DNA from: Allorhizocola rhizosphaerae
Lineage (GTDB): Bacteria > Actinomycetota > Actinomycetes > Mycobacteriales > Micromonosporaceae
Assembly: GCF_003426775.1 (NCBI RefSeq)
Contig: NZ_QJUG01000036.1
Location: forward strand, 1-50,416
Direction: 5' to 3'
DNA: 50,416 nt
Of the stretch, positions 42,741 to 50,416 are shown piece by piece. Every line of letters starts with the position of its first letter. Positions within the stretch are counted from its first letter, which is position 1. The translations under genes were made by a program, and so were the position numbers. The notes under the pieces are model-generated. The model had not been told where the DNA came from. It saw only the letters and a program-made list of their open reading frames with translations, and searched no databases.

Positions 42741-44575
42741 CCACCCGGCGGTACCTCACACTACTGGCCGAGCTGGTACGACTGTCGTGGCGCCGCTACC
42801 CGTACGCAACGGCAGGCGTGATAGCGGCGACGGTCGCGTCCACGGCGATGACCCCAGCCCTGGCACTCGCACTGCGCGAGGCGATCGACGGCATCGCGGG
42901 CGGCGACCGGCGCGCCGCGATCCTCGGTGCGCTCGGCGCCGCGCTGGTGTTCGCCCTGGATCGGTACTTGCGCGATGCCGGTGGGGTTCTGGAAAAGGTG
43001 ATCGCGGACCAGTTCAGTGCGGTGCATTTGCGCCGGCAGGTTGATCAGGCGCTGGCCGGACTGGAAGGGCTCGACCACCTCGAACGCACCGATCTGTTGG
43101 ACCGCGTGACGGCGGTACAGGACGCCGGTCACCAGCTCGGCCACGCCCCGTGGCAGGCGATCCGCGCCGTCTGCCACGCGGTGAAGCTCGGGCTGCTCCT
43201 GCTTCTGCTCGGTGCCACGGTCAACCCCTGGCTGCTCATCCTGCTCGCCTTCGCCGCCGCGCCGCTGCGGCTCGACCAGTACGGCCAGCGGGCGGTGAGC
43301 CGGGCCGACGTCGACACCGCGGAGGACTTCCGGATACAGCGCCACCTGTTCAACATGGCGACCGGACCGGCCGGCGGCAAGGAGATCCGGGTGGCCGGGG
43401 CCGGACTCGAGATCGCTCGCCGGCAACGGCAGGCGTGGGAGAAAGCGATCCGCGGTCGCTACCGTGCCAGGGTCCGGGCCGCGGCCTGGCGGCTGACCGG
43501 ATGGACCATCTTCACGCTGGGGTTCGGCGCCGGCCTCGCCCTGGTCGTGTACCGCACCGCGCGCGGCGAGGGAACCCTGGGCGACCTCGTGCTCGCGATC
43601 ACCGTGGCGGTGACGTTGCGCGACGCTTTGCAGGACACGCTTTTCGGTGTGAACGTGGCGATGGGCGGACGTACCGGAGCCGAGTCCCTGCTGTGGCTGC
43701 GTGACTACGCCCGTGGCGGGGCCCGGCAGACCGCGACACTGCCGCCCCCGGCCGCACTGCGCGACGGCATCACCTTCGAACAGGTCAGTTTCACCTATAG
43801 CGGTACCGAACGGCCCGCACTCGACCGGGTCAGCTGCCACCTGCCCGCCGGCTCCGTCGTGGCAGTCGTGGGAGAATACGGCTCGGGCAAGACGACCCTG
43901 GTCAAGCTGCTCGCCAAGTTCTACGCCCCGGACACGGGCCGCATCCGCGTCGATGGCATCGATCTCGCCGAGCTCGCCACCGATGCATGGCGCGCCCGCT
44001 CCAGCGCCGCGTTTCAGGACTTCGGCCGGTTTCACATCCGCTTCGGCGACGCCGTCGGCATCGGCGATCTGCCGCATGTCGACGACGACGCCCGTGTGCT
44101 CGACGCGGTGCGCGCGGCCGACGCCACACCGCTGGTCGAACGCCTCCACAATGGACTCGACACTCAACTCGGTCGCCGCTTCGATGGCGTGGAACTCTCA
44201 GAAGGCCAATGGCAGAAGACCGCGCTCGCCCGCGCGTCCATGCGCGCGGAGCCGCTGCTGTTCGTGCTCGACGAGCCCACCGCGTCGCTGGACGCACCGA
44301 GCGAGCACGCCATCTTCGAGCGATACATGGCTCGCGCACGCGAACTCGCCGGCCGCACCGGTGCGATCACCGTGGTCGTCTCCCACCGGTTCTCGACGGT
44401 CACCGGCGCCGACCGCATCCTCGTACTGGATCGGGGCCGCCTGGTCGAGCAGGGCACCCATCAGGAGCTCCTCGCCGCCGACGGACGCTACGCCGACCTG
44501 TACACCATCCAGGCCACGGCTTACGCGACGGTGTCAGAGGGCATCGGGAAACCTGTTGGCGGCAGCGCTGGCTAG
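42737..44575 (+). CDS. ABC half-transporter (TMD-NBD), subunit 2
   Basis: A 612-residue half-transporter. Membrane helices include YPYATAGVIAATVASTAMTP, AILGALGAALVFALDRYL and KLGLLLLLLGATVNPWLLIL. The NBD has Walker A VGEYGSGKTT, Q-loop FQDFGRF, signature LSEGQWQK (E in the third place), Walker B LLFVLDEPTASLD and H-loop VSHRFSTV. GTG 42737 shares bases with the preceding TGA (GTGA) and has GAGGAG 5 nt upstream; a GTG at 42734 is less well spaced. The C-terminal tail (ATVSEGIGKPVGGSAG) is soluble. Works with subunit 1. No biosynthetic gene is adjacent. Confidence 0.88.
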   Translation: MTTRRYLTLLAELVRLSWRRYPYATAGVIAATVASTAMTPALALALREAIDGIAGGDRRAAILGALGAALVFALDRYLRDAGGVLEKVIADQFSAVHLRRQVDQALAGLEGLDHLERTDLLDRVTAVQDAGHQLGHAPWQAIRAVCHAVKLGLLLLLLGATVNPWLLILLAFAAAPLRLDQYGQRAVSRADVDTAEDFRIQRHLFNMATGPAGGKEIRVAGAGLEIARRQRQAWEKAIRGRYRARVRAAAWRLTGWTIFTLGFGAGLALVVYRTARGEGTLGDLVLAITVAVTLRDALQDTLFGVNVAMGGRTGAESLLWLRDYARGGARQTATLPPPAALRDGITFEQVSFTYSGTERPALDRVSCHLPAGSVVAVVGEYGSGKTTLVKLLAKFYAPDTGRIRVDGIDLAELATDAWRARSSAAFQDFGRFHIRFGDAVGIGDLPHVDDDARVLDAVRAADATPLVERLHNGLDTQLGRRFDGVELSEGQWQKTALARASMRAEPLLFVLDEPTASLDAPSEHAIFERYMARARELAGRTGAITVVVSHRFSTVTGADRILVLDRGRLVEQGTHQELLAADGRYADLYTIQATAYATVSEGIGKPVGGSAG

Positions 44576-44776
44576 AGCCTGGCCTTGAGCGCACCCCCGG
44601 ACTGTGCGGCGTGGGTGAGTTCTTCGGGTGGTCCGGTGATGGGTGGGTGAGGGCGCGTGCAGTGATCTGCCCTGGCGGGGTTGCTTCGTCCGCTGGGCGG
44701 TGTCCCTCCCCGATGCTCCGGTCCATGGCGAACTCGGTGCCGGGCGCTTGCTCTGTGGAGTGATCTGTCTCACGCC

Positions 44777-44803
44777 TGTCACAGCGGCTGGGCATGTGGT
44801 GTC
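44777..44803 (+). promoter_or_regulatory. Predicted ECF41-type promoter
   Basis: TGTCACA (44777-44783) followed after 16 nt by TGTC (44800-44803), 35 nt before the flavoprotein ATG. ECF41 sigma factors recognise a -35 TGTCACA and a -10 near CGTC upstream of their own operon, and an ECF41-like gene is the second gene here. The -10 differs by one base from the consensus. Confidence 0.65.
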
Positions 44804-44837
44804 TTGTGCCCGAACACCTGGATACGAAGGAGACACC

Positions 44838-46025
44838 ATGACCGGGAACACTCATGTGGTCGTTATCGGCGGCGGATACGCCGGCATCATGGCGGCCAAT
44901 CGTCTGACACAGCGCGATGACGTGACGGTGACCCTGATCAACCCGCGCCCGAGTTTCGTCGAGCGGATCCGCCTGCACCAGTTGGTGGGCGGAACCGACG
45001 ACGCCGTTGTCGAGTATGGGGATTTACTGGCCGAGGGCATCCGGCTGGTCGTGGACACCGTGACCCTGATCGATGCGGCTGCGCGCACGGTGAGACCGGC
45101 GGCCGGCGAACCGCTTGGCTACGACTATCTGGTCTACGCGGTTGGCAGTGGCAGCGCCGGCCCGAGCGTGCCCGGCGCGGCCGAATTCGCCTATCCGGCC
45201 GCCAGTCTGGAGCAGGCGCAGCGGCTGCGGTCAGTCCTCGACGCCACACCGGAAACGGCCTTGGTGACGGTTGTCGGTGGCGGTCCGCTCGGTATCGAGA
45301 CGGCTGCCGAGCTCGCGGAGCTTGGGCGTACCGTGACCCTGGTCTGCGGCGGGCAACTCGGCCCGTACTTGCACCCATGGGGCCGGCGCTCGGTGGCCAA
45401 AGGGTTGTCCAAGCTAGGTGTGACCGTGATCGACGGCCCGGGTGCGAATGTGACCACGGTGAAACGCGATGCGGTGCAGCTCAGCGACGGCCGCGAGCTC
45501 CCAAGCAGGGTGACGATCTGGACAGCCGGCTTCGGCGTTCCAGACCTGGCCGTGCGCAGCGGGCTGAGGACCGACGCCTTGGGCCGCCTGCTCACCGACG
45601 AGACGCTGACCAGCGTCGACGACGACCACATCGTCGCCGCTGGGGATTCGGCGGCCCCTTCGGGCCTGCCGTTGCGGATGAGCTGCCAGGCGGCGCTTCC
45701 ACTGGGCTCGCACGCCGCCGACACTGTGCTCAGCCGGATAGCCGGTCAACAACCTGCGAATTTCAGCAAGGGGATCGCCGCCATGTGCGTCAGCCTGGGG
45801 CGCCGGGCTGGTGTCTTTCAGCTCGCCCACCGCGACGACACCGCGATGTGGCTTCATCTGACCGGCCGGCTTGGCGCGAAAGTCAAGGAAGCTGCTTGCA
45901 AGAGCCCCATCACGCAGCTGGCGGACGAGGCACGCAAACCCGGTTCGCACACCTGGCCGGTCAAGGATGCCAAGCGCCAGCAGCGGCTCCAGGCCAAGCA
46001 CGGCGGTGCGCTCGCCCCCCGCTGA
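44838..46025 (+). CDS. NDH-2-like FAD/NAD(P) oxidoreductase
   Basis: A 395-residue pyridine nucleotide-disulfide-class flavoprotein without the redox Cys pair. FAD site: VVVIGGGYAGIMAANRL (dinucleotide fold GxGxxG, about 8-20). NAD(P) site: LVTVVGGGPLGIETAAELAE. The third FAD motif is DDHIVAAGDSAAP. The C-terminus (MCVSLGRRAGVFQLAHRDDT, SHTWPVKDAKRQQ) matches actinobacterial type II NADH dehydrogenase-like proteins. ATG 44838 follows AAGGAGA (44827-44833). It precedes an ECF41 sigma gene. In that group the neighbour is typically a carboxymuconolactone decarboxylase, oxidoreductase or epimerase, and this is an oxidoreductase case. It is likely the sigma factor's main target. Confidence 0.85.
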   Translation: MTGNTHVVVIGGGYAGIMAANRLTQRDDVTVTLINPRPSFVERIRLHQLVGGTDDAVVEYGDLLAEGIRLVVDTVTLIDAAARTVRPAAGEPLGYDYLVYAVGSGSAGPSVPGAAEFAYPAASLEQAQRLRSVLDATPETALVTVVGGGPLGIETAAELAELGRTVTLVCGGQLGPYLHPWGRRSVAKGLSKLGVTVIDGPGANVTTVKRDAVQLSDGRELPSRVTIWTAGFGVPDLAVRSGLRTDALGRLLTDETLTSVDDDHIVAAGDSAAPSGLPLRMSCQAALPLGSHAADTVLSRIAGQQPANFSKGIAAMCVSLGRRAGVFQLAHRDDTAMWLHLTGRLGAKVKEAACKSPITQLADEARKPGSHTWPVKDAKRQQRLQAKHGGALAPR

Positions 46026-46153
46026 CGGGCACTGCCGACCGCGCCAATCCGGTTGCCGGAATCGAACGGCTAGGAACCAAAAAGATCTTACGGTGGATTC
46101 ACGCTCGAATGCTTTCGACAACCTGGGCCGGTCACGAAGGAGGGTTTCGCCAC

Positions 46154-47050
46154 ATGAACGACCGCGCCATTGACCCGGCGACAGAAACCTTCGTGGCTCA
46201 CCGCAATCTGCTTTTCACCGTTGCCTACGAGATGCTCGGATCGGCGGCTGACGCCGAAGACGTCCTGCAGGAAACCTGGCTGCGGTGGGTCAAGGTCGAC
46301 CTGGCGCAGGTGCGTGACCAGCGTGCCTACCTGGTCCGGATCACGACCCGGCAGTCACTCAACCGGCTGCGCACCATGAAGCGCCGCAAGGAGGCGTATA
46401 TCGGCTCCTGGCTGCCTGAGCCGCTGCTCACCACGCCGGATGTAGCCGACGATGACGAACTCGCCGAAAGCATGTCGATCGCGCTGATGCTCGTCCTCGA
46501 GACGCTGTCGCCGACAGAGCGTGCCGTCTTCGTGCTGCGCGAGGCCTTCGACGTCAGCTACGACGAAATCTCGGCCGCCGTCGGCAAAAGCCCTGCGGCC
46601 GTCCGCCAGATCGCGCACCGCGCCCGCCTGCACGTTGATGCCCGGCGGCCCCGCGAAGTGGTCCCCCCAGGCCAGACCCGGGCGGCGCTGGCGTCGATGC
46701 AGCATGCGCTCGAAACCGGAGACCTGCAAGGTCTCCTCGACGTGCTCGCCCCTGATGTTGTCCTCGTAGCCGACGGCGGCGGAGTCAAACAGGCCGCGCT
46801 GCGGCCCGTCACCGGTGCCGAGAAAGTGGTCCGCATGGTCGTCGGCGGTCTCGGCAAGAACGAAAGTGCGCTCACCTGTGAACCCACCGTGGTCAACGGC
46901 AACCCGGCACTCGTCGTACGCCTGGACGGCGAACTCGACGGCATCATGGCGGTCCGCGTCGAGGGCGCCCGCATCACCGGCCTCTACTACGTCCGCAACC
47001 CGGAGAAACTGACCCGCGTCGAGTCCGAAACCTCGCTCACCCTGCGATAA
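46154..47050 (+). CDS. ECF41-type sigma factor with SnoaL-like C-terminal domain
   Basis: A 298-residue sigma factor. Region 2: FVAHRNLLFTVAYEMLGSAA, DAEDVLQETWLRWVKVDL, AYLVRITTRQSLNRLRTMKR. Region 4: LSPTERAVFVLREAFDVSYD then EISAAVGKSPAAVRQIAHRA. A C-terminal domain of about 110 residues (ALETGDLQGLLDVLAPDVVL, VKQAALRPVTGAEKVVRMVV) is SnoaL/NTF2-like, the hallmark of ECF41, where it modulates activity. The closing YYVRNPEKL is the conserved tail. ATG 46154 has GAAGGAGG about 9 nt upstream. The gene lies 128 nt after the flavoprotein, consistent with one operon driven from 44777-44803. Confidence 0.9.
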   Translation: MNDRAIDPATETFVAHRNLLFTVAYEMLGSAADAEDVLQETWLRWVKVDLAQVRDQRAYLVRITTRQSLNRLRTMKRRKEAYIGSWLPEPLLTTPDVADDDELAESMSIALMLVLETLSPTERAVFVLREAFDVSYDEISAAVGKSPAAVRQIAHRARLHVDARRPREVVPPGQTRAALASMQHALETGDLQGLLDVLAPDVVLVADGGGVKQAALRPVTGAEKVVRMVVGGLGKNESALTCEPTVVNGNPALVVRLDGELDGIMAVRVEGARITGLYYVRNPEKLTRVESETSLTLR

Positions 47051-47722
47051 ACACCGCACCGTAGCTATTTATTTGAAGGAGTCGATATGCTCACTCGGGC
47101 CCCTCGGTGCAGGGCTGTGCCTGGCCAGCAGAGGTCATCCTCGGCCTGACCCACCGCCAAGCGACAGGATGGGCCATCAGCAGACCGGGCAGCCCGCCAT
47201 CACAGCCCCTACCGTCGTTAGCCCTTGCCCCGACAACGAATACACACCGTAGACGCCGAGATCCGCGGAGAGGCGCTGGCCCCGCACGACGCCATGGTCG
47301 CGTTCAACGGTGGGCGGCCACTCACGTGTCTGGCCTGAGGTCAGTGTCAGCCCGGTGCGGCGACGGCCGCCAGCGTCGTTGAGAACGGCGGTACCCCTCC
47401 CGGCGTACCTTGCCGTGAACTGGGCTGACCGCAAGTTCAGGGCCTGCGATGACGGGTGAGGGTTCATATGCTGACAGGTTGGGTGCACGTCAAACATGAG
47501 AACGGATAGCCGGGCGGGCGCTGATGCGCCCGCCCGGTCTGCTGTCGCGAACTCACTTGACTGCAGCGACAGCATGAGGTTCCTGTTGGCTGCGTCCAGC
47601 TCGTTGAGTTGCTTGGCGTAGGTCGCAGCCACTGCTTCGTGGCCCGACCGGACCGCCTCGTCGACCGGGCCCAGTGAAGCCGGACTTCGCCCGCCGTCTC
47701 GAATGCGGATCAGAAATCTCGT
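47051..47722. other. Intergenic region with terminator
   Basis: No gene is supported. A strong hairpin lies at 47510-47537. On the minus strand, about 47540-47630 reads AATYAKQLNELDAANRNLML, a coding-like helical string without a start, perhaps a remnant of a longer secreted or structural protein. The rest shows nothing. Confidence 0.35.
47510..47537. terminator. Twelve-base-pair GC-rich hairpin
   Basis: CCGGGCGGGCGC-TGAT-GCGCCCGCCCGG is a perfect 12-bp stem with a four-base loop, between the ECF41 gene (ends 47050, plus) and the tectonin-like gene (ends 47723, minus). It can work for either strand and is 186 bp from the minus-strand stop. Confidence 0.75.
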
Positions 47723-48286
47723 TCAGATTCTGAACCATCCGGTCCATGGCGAAGCGTAGGGCTGCGTGTGGCGATTACACCAGAGATTGGCGTCGCCACC
47801 TCTGGCGCAGACACCGAGCGTGCCGTTGATGATGACCGTTGTCGGCTCGCTGTAGAGCTTTCCGCCGATGGATGTCCAATAGTACCAAGGCCCTGAGTTG
47901 GGTGCACTTTGCCAGGTGGTGTACATCTCGTTATTGCGGCCTACGGCGAACACTTCGACTTTGCAGTCACCGTTGCGGCCTACGTCGAGGTTGCCGTAGA
48001 GGAACCCGCCACCGAGTGAGTTCCAATTACTCCAGCTACCGCCGGGGCTGAGCTGCCAGCGATGCTCTGAGGAGTTACCGTCGCTGATCCTGAAGTCCTC
48101 GTATCGGCCGTCACAGTTTTGGATTCTGGTAATCGGCCCGGCATCGATCGTTTTGTCGCCGATCTTGCTGGCCAAGATGATGCCTTGACCCTTATCGGCT
48201 TGGTCAGCGACGGCTGGAGTGGACGGCCCACCAGCCAGTGCGGTGAAGAGCGTGGCCGTGACCGCCAACGCCCGTAACACATTCAT
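47723..48286 (-). CDS. Secreted tectonin/PLL-like beta-propeller fragment protein
   Basis: A 187-residue exported protein. Signal peptide MNVLRALAVTATLFTALAGG with cleavage near AVADQA. The mature part has repeats around W..W.SxGG: HRWQLSPGGSWSNWNSLGGG, VEVFAVGRNNEMYTTWQSAP, NSGPWYYWTSIGGKLYSEPT and ARGGDANLWCNRHTQPYASP. Strands of the form xxVFAxGxxxxxYxxWQ...W..W.SLGG characterise tectonin/PLL-type lectin propellers. Only about three blades are present, so it may oligomerise. The ATG at 48286 has a near-perfect AAGGAGGT. The shared palindrome copy 4 lies 125 bp upstream. Carbohydrate binding is inferred. Confidence 0.75.
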   Translation of the reverse strand: MNVLRALAVTATLFTALAGGPSTPAVADQADKGQGIILASKIGDKTIDAGPITRIQNCDGRYEDFRISDGNSSEHRWQLSPGGSWSNWNSLGGGFLYGNLDVGRNGDCKVEVFAVGRNNEMYTTWQSAPNSGPWYYWTSIGGKLYSEPTTVIINGTLGVCARGGDANLWCNRHTQPYASPWTGWFRI

Positions 48287-48410
48287 GCATGACCTCCTTC
48301 GTATCGAAGCTCTTGATGTTGTGAAGACACTTCCGCCGGCTATTTGCGGGCGGTGTCATCCGGTTCAGGTTCGCGCGACCGACGCGTTACGGACGAGAGG
48401 TCCGGTGGCG

Positions 48411-48423
48411 CGGGACTGTCCCG
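48411..48423. promoter_or_regulatory. Shared palindrome, copy 4
   Basis: CGGGACTGTCCCG, identical to copy 1 over 13 bp. The flanks also agree (AGGTCCGGTGGCG here, AGGCCCGGCGGCG at 10912-10924). It lies 125 bp upstream of the tectonin-like gene and 19 bp before the HTH-STAND remnant that reads the other way. Confidence 0.55.
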
Positions 48424-48441
48424 GTCCGCTTTTGGGAGTCA

Positions 48442-48559
48442 CGCAGCACGGTGGCCGCGATCCTGAGCCGGGATGCGTTACCCCGGAAAGGATTTCGTGG
48501 TCGCGCTGGTGCGTACCCGCGGAGGCGATCGAGATGAGGTGGACCGGTGGGTGACTGTC
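48442..48559 (+). pseudogene. Remnant of an HTH-STAND N-terminal region
   Basis: The plus strand encodes RSTVAAILSRDALPR and then, after a one-base shift near 48487, KDFVVALVRTRGGDRDEVDR followed by WV. The protein at 34365-37228 has RSTITAALSRDALPREDLVV and SLVRACGGDQGDVHRWV at the same place, so this is about 39 residues of a related gene. It has no start, no NTPase domain and runs into the end of the convergent STAND gene. It reads away from palindrome copy 4, as the nearly intact HTH-STAND gene reads away from copy 2. Confidence 0.7.
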
Positions 48560-48580
48560 AGGTGCTGAGGGGTGCAAAAG

Positions 48581-50416
48581 CTATTCGGAGCCGGGTGGGG
48601 AGAGCACCGCTCGCACCCGGTTTTCCAGCAGCACCAGGCCCGCCTCGCGGGCCATTGCCAGCGCCCGCCTCGCGTGCTCGGGCGACTCCCCCGCCTGGGT
48701 CAGCCCGGCCAGCGCGAGTATCTCGGCCCGCCGGTACCGGATGGTGTGCGCGAGATCCCTTGCCTGCGTGTAATAGTCGATCGCGAGCGCGGTCTCGCCG
48801 AGGCGCCGGGCCACATGCCCCAGGACGTTGAGCGCGTCCACCTCGATCCGTGGCTGGTTCATCTCCCGCAACGTGCGCAAGGACTCCTCCGCGATCCGCC
48901 TGGCCTCGGTGTGCCGGCCGGAATCGGTGTGCACCTCCGCCACCCCGATCATCGAGGCGGCCTCGTAAAGGCGGGCGCCGAGCGTGCGGCTCAGCGCGGC
49001 CGCCGCGGCGAAGTGGGCCCCGGCGGTCTCCAGCTCACCGAGCTCCCGGTGGACTTCGCCGAGGTTGTCGACCGCCATCTTCTCGGAAAACGGCAGTCCC
49101 GCCTGGCGCGCGGCGGCGGCCGCCCCCGCGAACTGGTCGCGGGCCTGCAACAGCTCGCCCCGCTCGAGCGAGACGATGCCGAGGCCGCCGAGGATGCGGG
49201 CCAGGTTGGCCGGCGCGGTCTCGGGATTCCGCAGCGCGATGGCATGGGCCTGGCTGAGCCGTTCGGAGGCCTCGGCCAGCTGGCCGAGTTCGAGATGGGT
49301 GAGCGCGAGGTTGTGCAGCATCCGCATCTCGGTCTCGTCGCCGGCCAGTGCGGCGTCGGGCAGGGCCGCCGACATCTCGCGGCAGGCGTCGTCGAACCGG
49401 CCAACGTTCAGCCACAGGGTGCCGCGGCTCAGGCGCAGCCGTGCGGACATCGCCGGGTCGCCGGACGCCGCCTCGAGCGCGGCGTCCACGGCCGTGCCCC
49501 ACGCGTCGACGTGGTTGCGGTTGCGCAGATCCGGCTGGATCGCCTCGAAGAGGCGCAATGCCATGGGCGCCAGGCCGTCCGCGGCGGCCGCGCGGATCAG
49601 CGCGACAAGGTTGTCGCGCTCGGCGTCGAACCACCGCATCGCCTCTTCCTGGGTGTCAAACGCCTGCCCCGCTTCGCCGCCCGTGCCGAAACCGAGGACA
49701 GCTCCGGCCGCCAATGCCGTTTGCAGGTACCAGTCGAGCAACCGCTGGCGTGCCAGGCGGCGGCTCTCCTGGGGCTCATCGGACTCGAGCCGGTCGACCG
49801 CGTACAACCGGATGAGATCGTGCAGCTGGAAGCGCCCGGCGGTGTGCTCGGTGATCAGGCTGGCGGCGGTCAGCGCGGCAAGTCGTGACCGCGCCTGCGA
49901 GCCATCGACTCCGTAGAGCGCGGCGACCGACGCCGCTCCGAAGTCCATTGCCGGGTACACGCCCAGCAACCGGAACGCACGCCGCTCGGCTTCCGCCAGT
50001 GAAGCGTACGAAAGGTCGAACGCCGACCGCACCCCGACCGTGGGCTCGCCCACCGCCGCCAGCCGGGCCAGCCGGTCGCGCCCGCGCAGTTCGTCCGCGT
50101 ACTCCGCGACTGTCGCGTGCGGACGCGCGGTCAGGTTGACCATCGCGATCCGCAGGGCCAGCGGTAGCCCGCCGCACAGTGCGATCAGTTCGGCGACGGC
50201 GGCCGGTTCGGCGCGCGCCCGGTCGGGCCCGAGCAGTGAGGCCACGAGCGCGTGCGCGTCGGCGGGGTCGAGCACGCCGGGCGTATGCGTCCGGACACCG
50301 GCGAGCGCCGCGAGCCCGCTGAGCGTCGCCCGGCTGGTGATCAGCACGGCGCAGCCGGGCGTGCCGGGCAGCAGCGGCAGCACCTGCGCGGCGCCCGCGG
50401 CGTCGTCGAGCACCAG
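48581..50416 (-). CDS. STAND NTPase-TPR regulator, 5' end beyond window
   Basis: The frame is open to the right edge, so the N-terminus is missing; 611 residues are visible. It starts within the NB-ARC domain at Walker B (LVLDDAAGAAQV). The next segments are CAVLITSRATLSGLAAL, the GLPLALRIAMVNLTARP helix and FRLLGVYPAMDFGAASVAAL, then the winged-helix region ending FQLHDLIRLYAVDRLES. The C-terminal ~350 residues are TPR-like (MLHNLALTHLELGQLAEASE, AVDNLGEVHRELGELETAGA, ALNVLGHVARRLGETALAID). This order is that of AfsR/SARP-type or XRE-STAND-TPR regulators. Which N-terminal domain it carries cannot be seen. It stops 22 bp from the HTH-STAND remnant on the other strand. Confidence 0.85.
   Translation of the reverse strand: MVLDDAAGAAQVLPLLPGTPGCAVLITSRATLSGLAALAGVRTHTPGVLDPADAHALVASLLGPDRARAEPAAVAELIALCGGLPLALRIAMVNLTARPHATVAEYADELRGRDRLARLAAVGEPTVGVRSAFDLSYASLAEAERRAFRLLGVYPAMDFGAASVAALYGVDGSQARSRLAALTAASLITEHTAGRFQLHDLIRLYAVDRLESDEPQESRRLARQRLLDWYLQTALAAGAVLGFGTGGEAGQAFDTQEEAMRWFDAERDNLVALIRAAAADGLAPMALRLFEAIQPDLRNRNHVDAWGTAVDAALEAASGDPAMSARLRLSRGTLWLNVGRFDDACREMSAALPDAALAGDETEMRMLHNLALTHLELGQLAEASERLSQAHAIALRNPETAPANLARILGGLGIVSLERGELLQARDQFAGAAAAARQAGLPFSEKMAVDNLGEVHRELGELETAGAHFAAAAALSRTLGARLYEAASMIGVAEVHTDSGRHTEARRIAEESLRTLREMNQPRIEVDALNVLGHVARRLGETALAIDYYTQARDLAHTIRYRRAEILALAGLTQAGESPEHARRALAMAREAGLVLLENRVRAVLSPPGSE

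Noticed and set aside
47107-47382. Short plus-strand frame after the ECF41 gene
   Set aside because: Composition is non-coding, there is no ribosome site, and no domain is seen.

Overview
The window is high-GC, GTG-rich actinobacterial DNA. A SigE-family sigma factor, an ECF41-type sigma factor, DUF6131, several large STAND NTPases and actinobacterial transposases all fit a filamentous actinomycete. The genus cannot be fixed from the sequence. Gene density is low for such a genome, with many frameshifted or truncated relics, so this looks like an accessory, actively decaying region.

Layout. 1-8.3 kb: partial IS630 transposase, EEP-family hydrolase, two small membrane proteins, a frameshifted IS110 element with its structured left end, a decayed pair of ABC half-transporters, then a DUF1326 / NrtS / DUF2182 membrane island. 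8.6-14.1 kb: a secreted trypsin-fold protein lacking the catalytic His and Ser and carrying three PPC-like domains, a SigE-family sigma factor with its downstream membrane partner, and a luciferase-like oxidoreductase. 14.2-19.5 kb: a solo IS110 left end, then a coupled Trypco2 / trypsin-STAND pair, a predicted conflict system. 19.5-25.1 kb: relics, then an intact azole RiPP (LAP/TOMM) operon on the minus strand: precursor, RRE/E1-like partner, YcaO cyclodehydratase and two SagB-like proteins. 25.2-30.7 kb: Tat-exported BBE-like FAD oxidase, a GNAT relic, and a MazG-like / HAD / GTP cyclohydrolase II-like operon. 30.7-40.9 kb: a membrane-anchored NB-ARC protein with 14 WD40 repeats, an HTH-STAND-TPR gene with one frameshift, and small secreted proteins (ricin-type lectin, unknown beta-rich protein). 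40.9-50.4 kb: an intact ABC half-transporter pair, an NDH-2-like flavoprotein with an ECF41 sigma factor, a secreted tectonin-like protein, and a STAND-TPR regulator running off the right edge.

Three points stand out. (1) The RiPP precursor has a Cys-Asn x4 core in its middle, followed by a 28-residue tail predicted to be an amphipathic helix, and it has a polar N-terminus without an obvious leader motif. This suggests a follower-guided azole peptide. (2) A near-identical palindrome (GGGAC-A/T-GTCC with conserved flanks) lies 90-180 bp upstream of four different secreted-protein genes, always in the same orientation relative to the gene. In two cases the other side holds an HTH-STAND gene or its remnant. 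This suggests a repeated regulatory module joining intracellular STAND sensors to secreted lectin-like or pseudo-enzyme products. (3) Two copies of an IS110 left end are 92% identical, and one change leaves a stem-loop paired through a G-U wobble, as expected for a bridge-RNA locus.

All functional calls come from reading the sequence and from knowledge of the families. No database searches were run.
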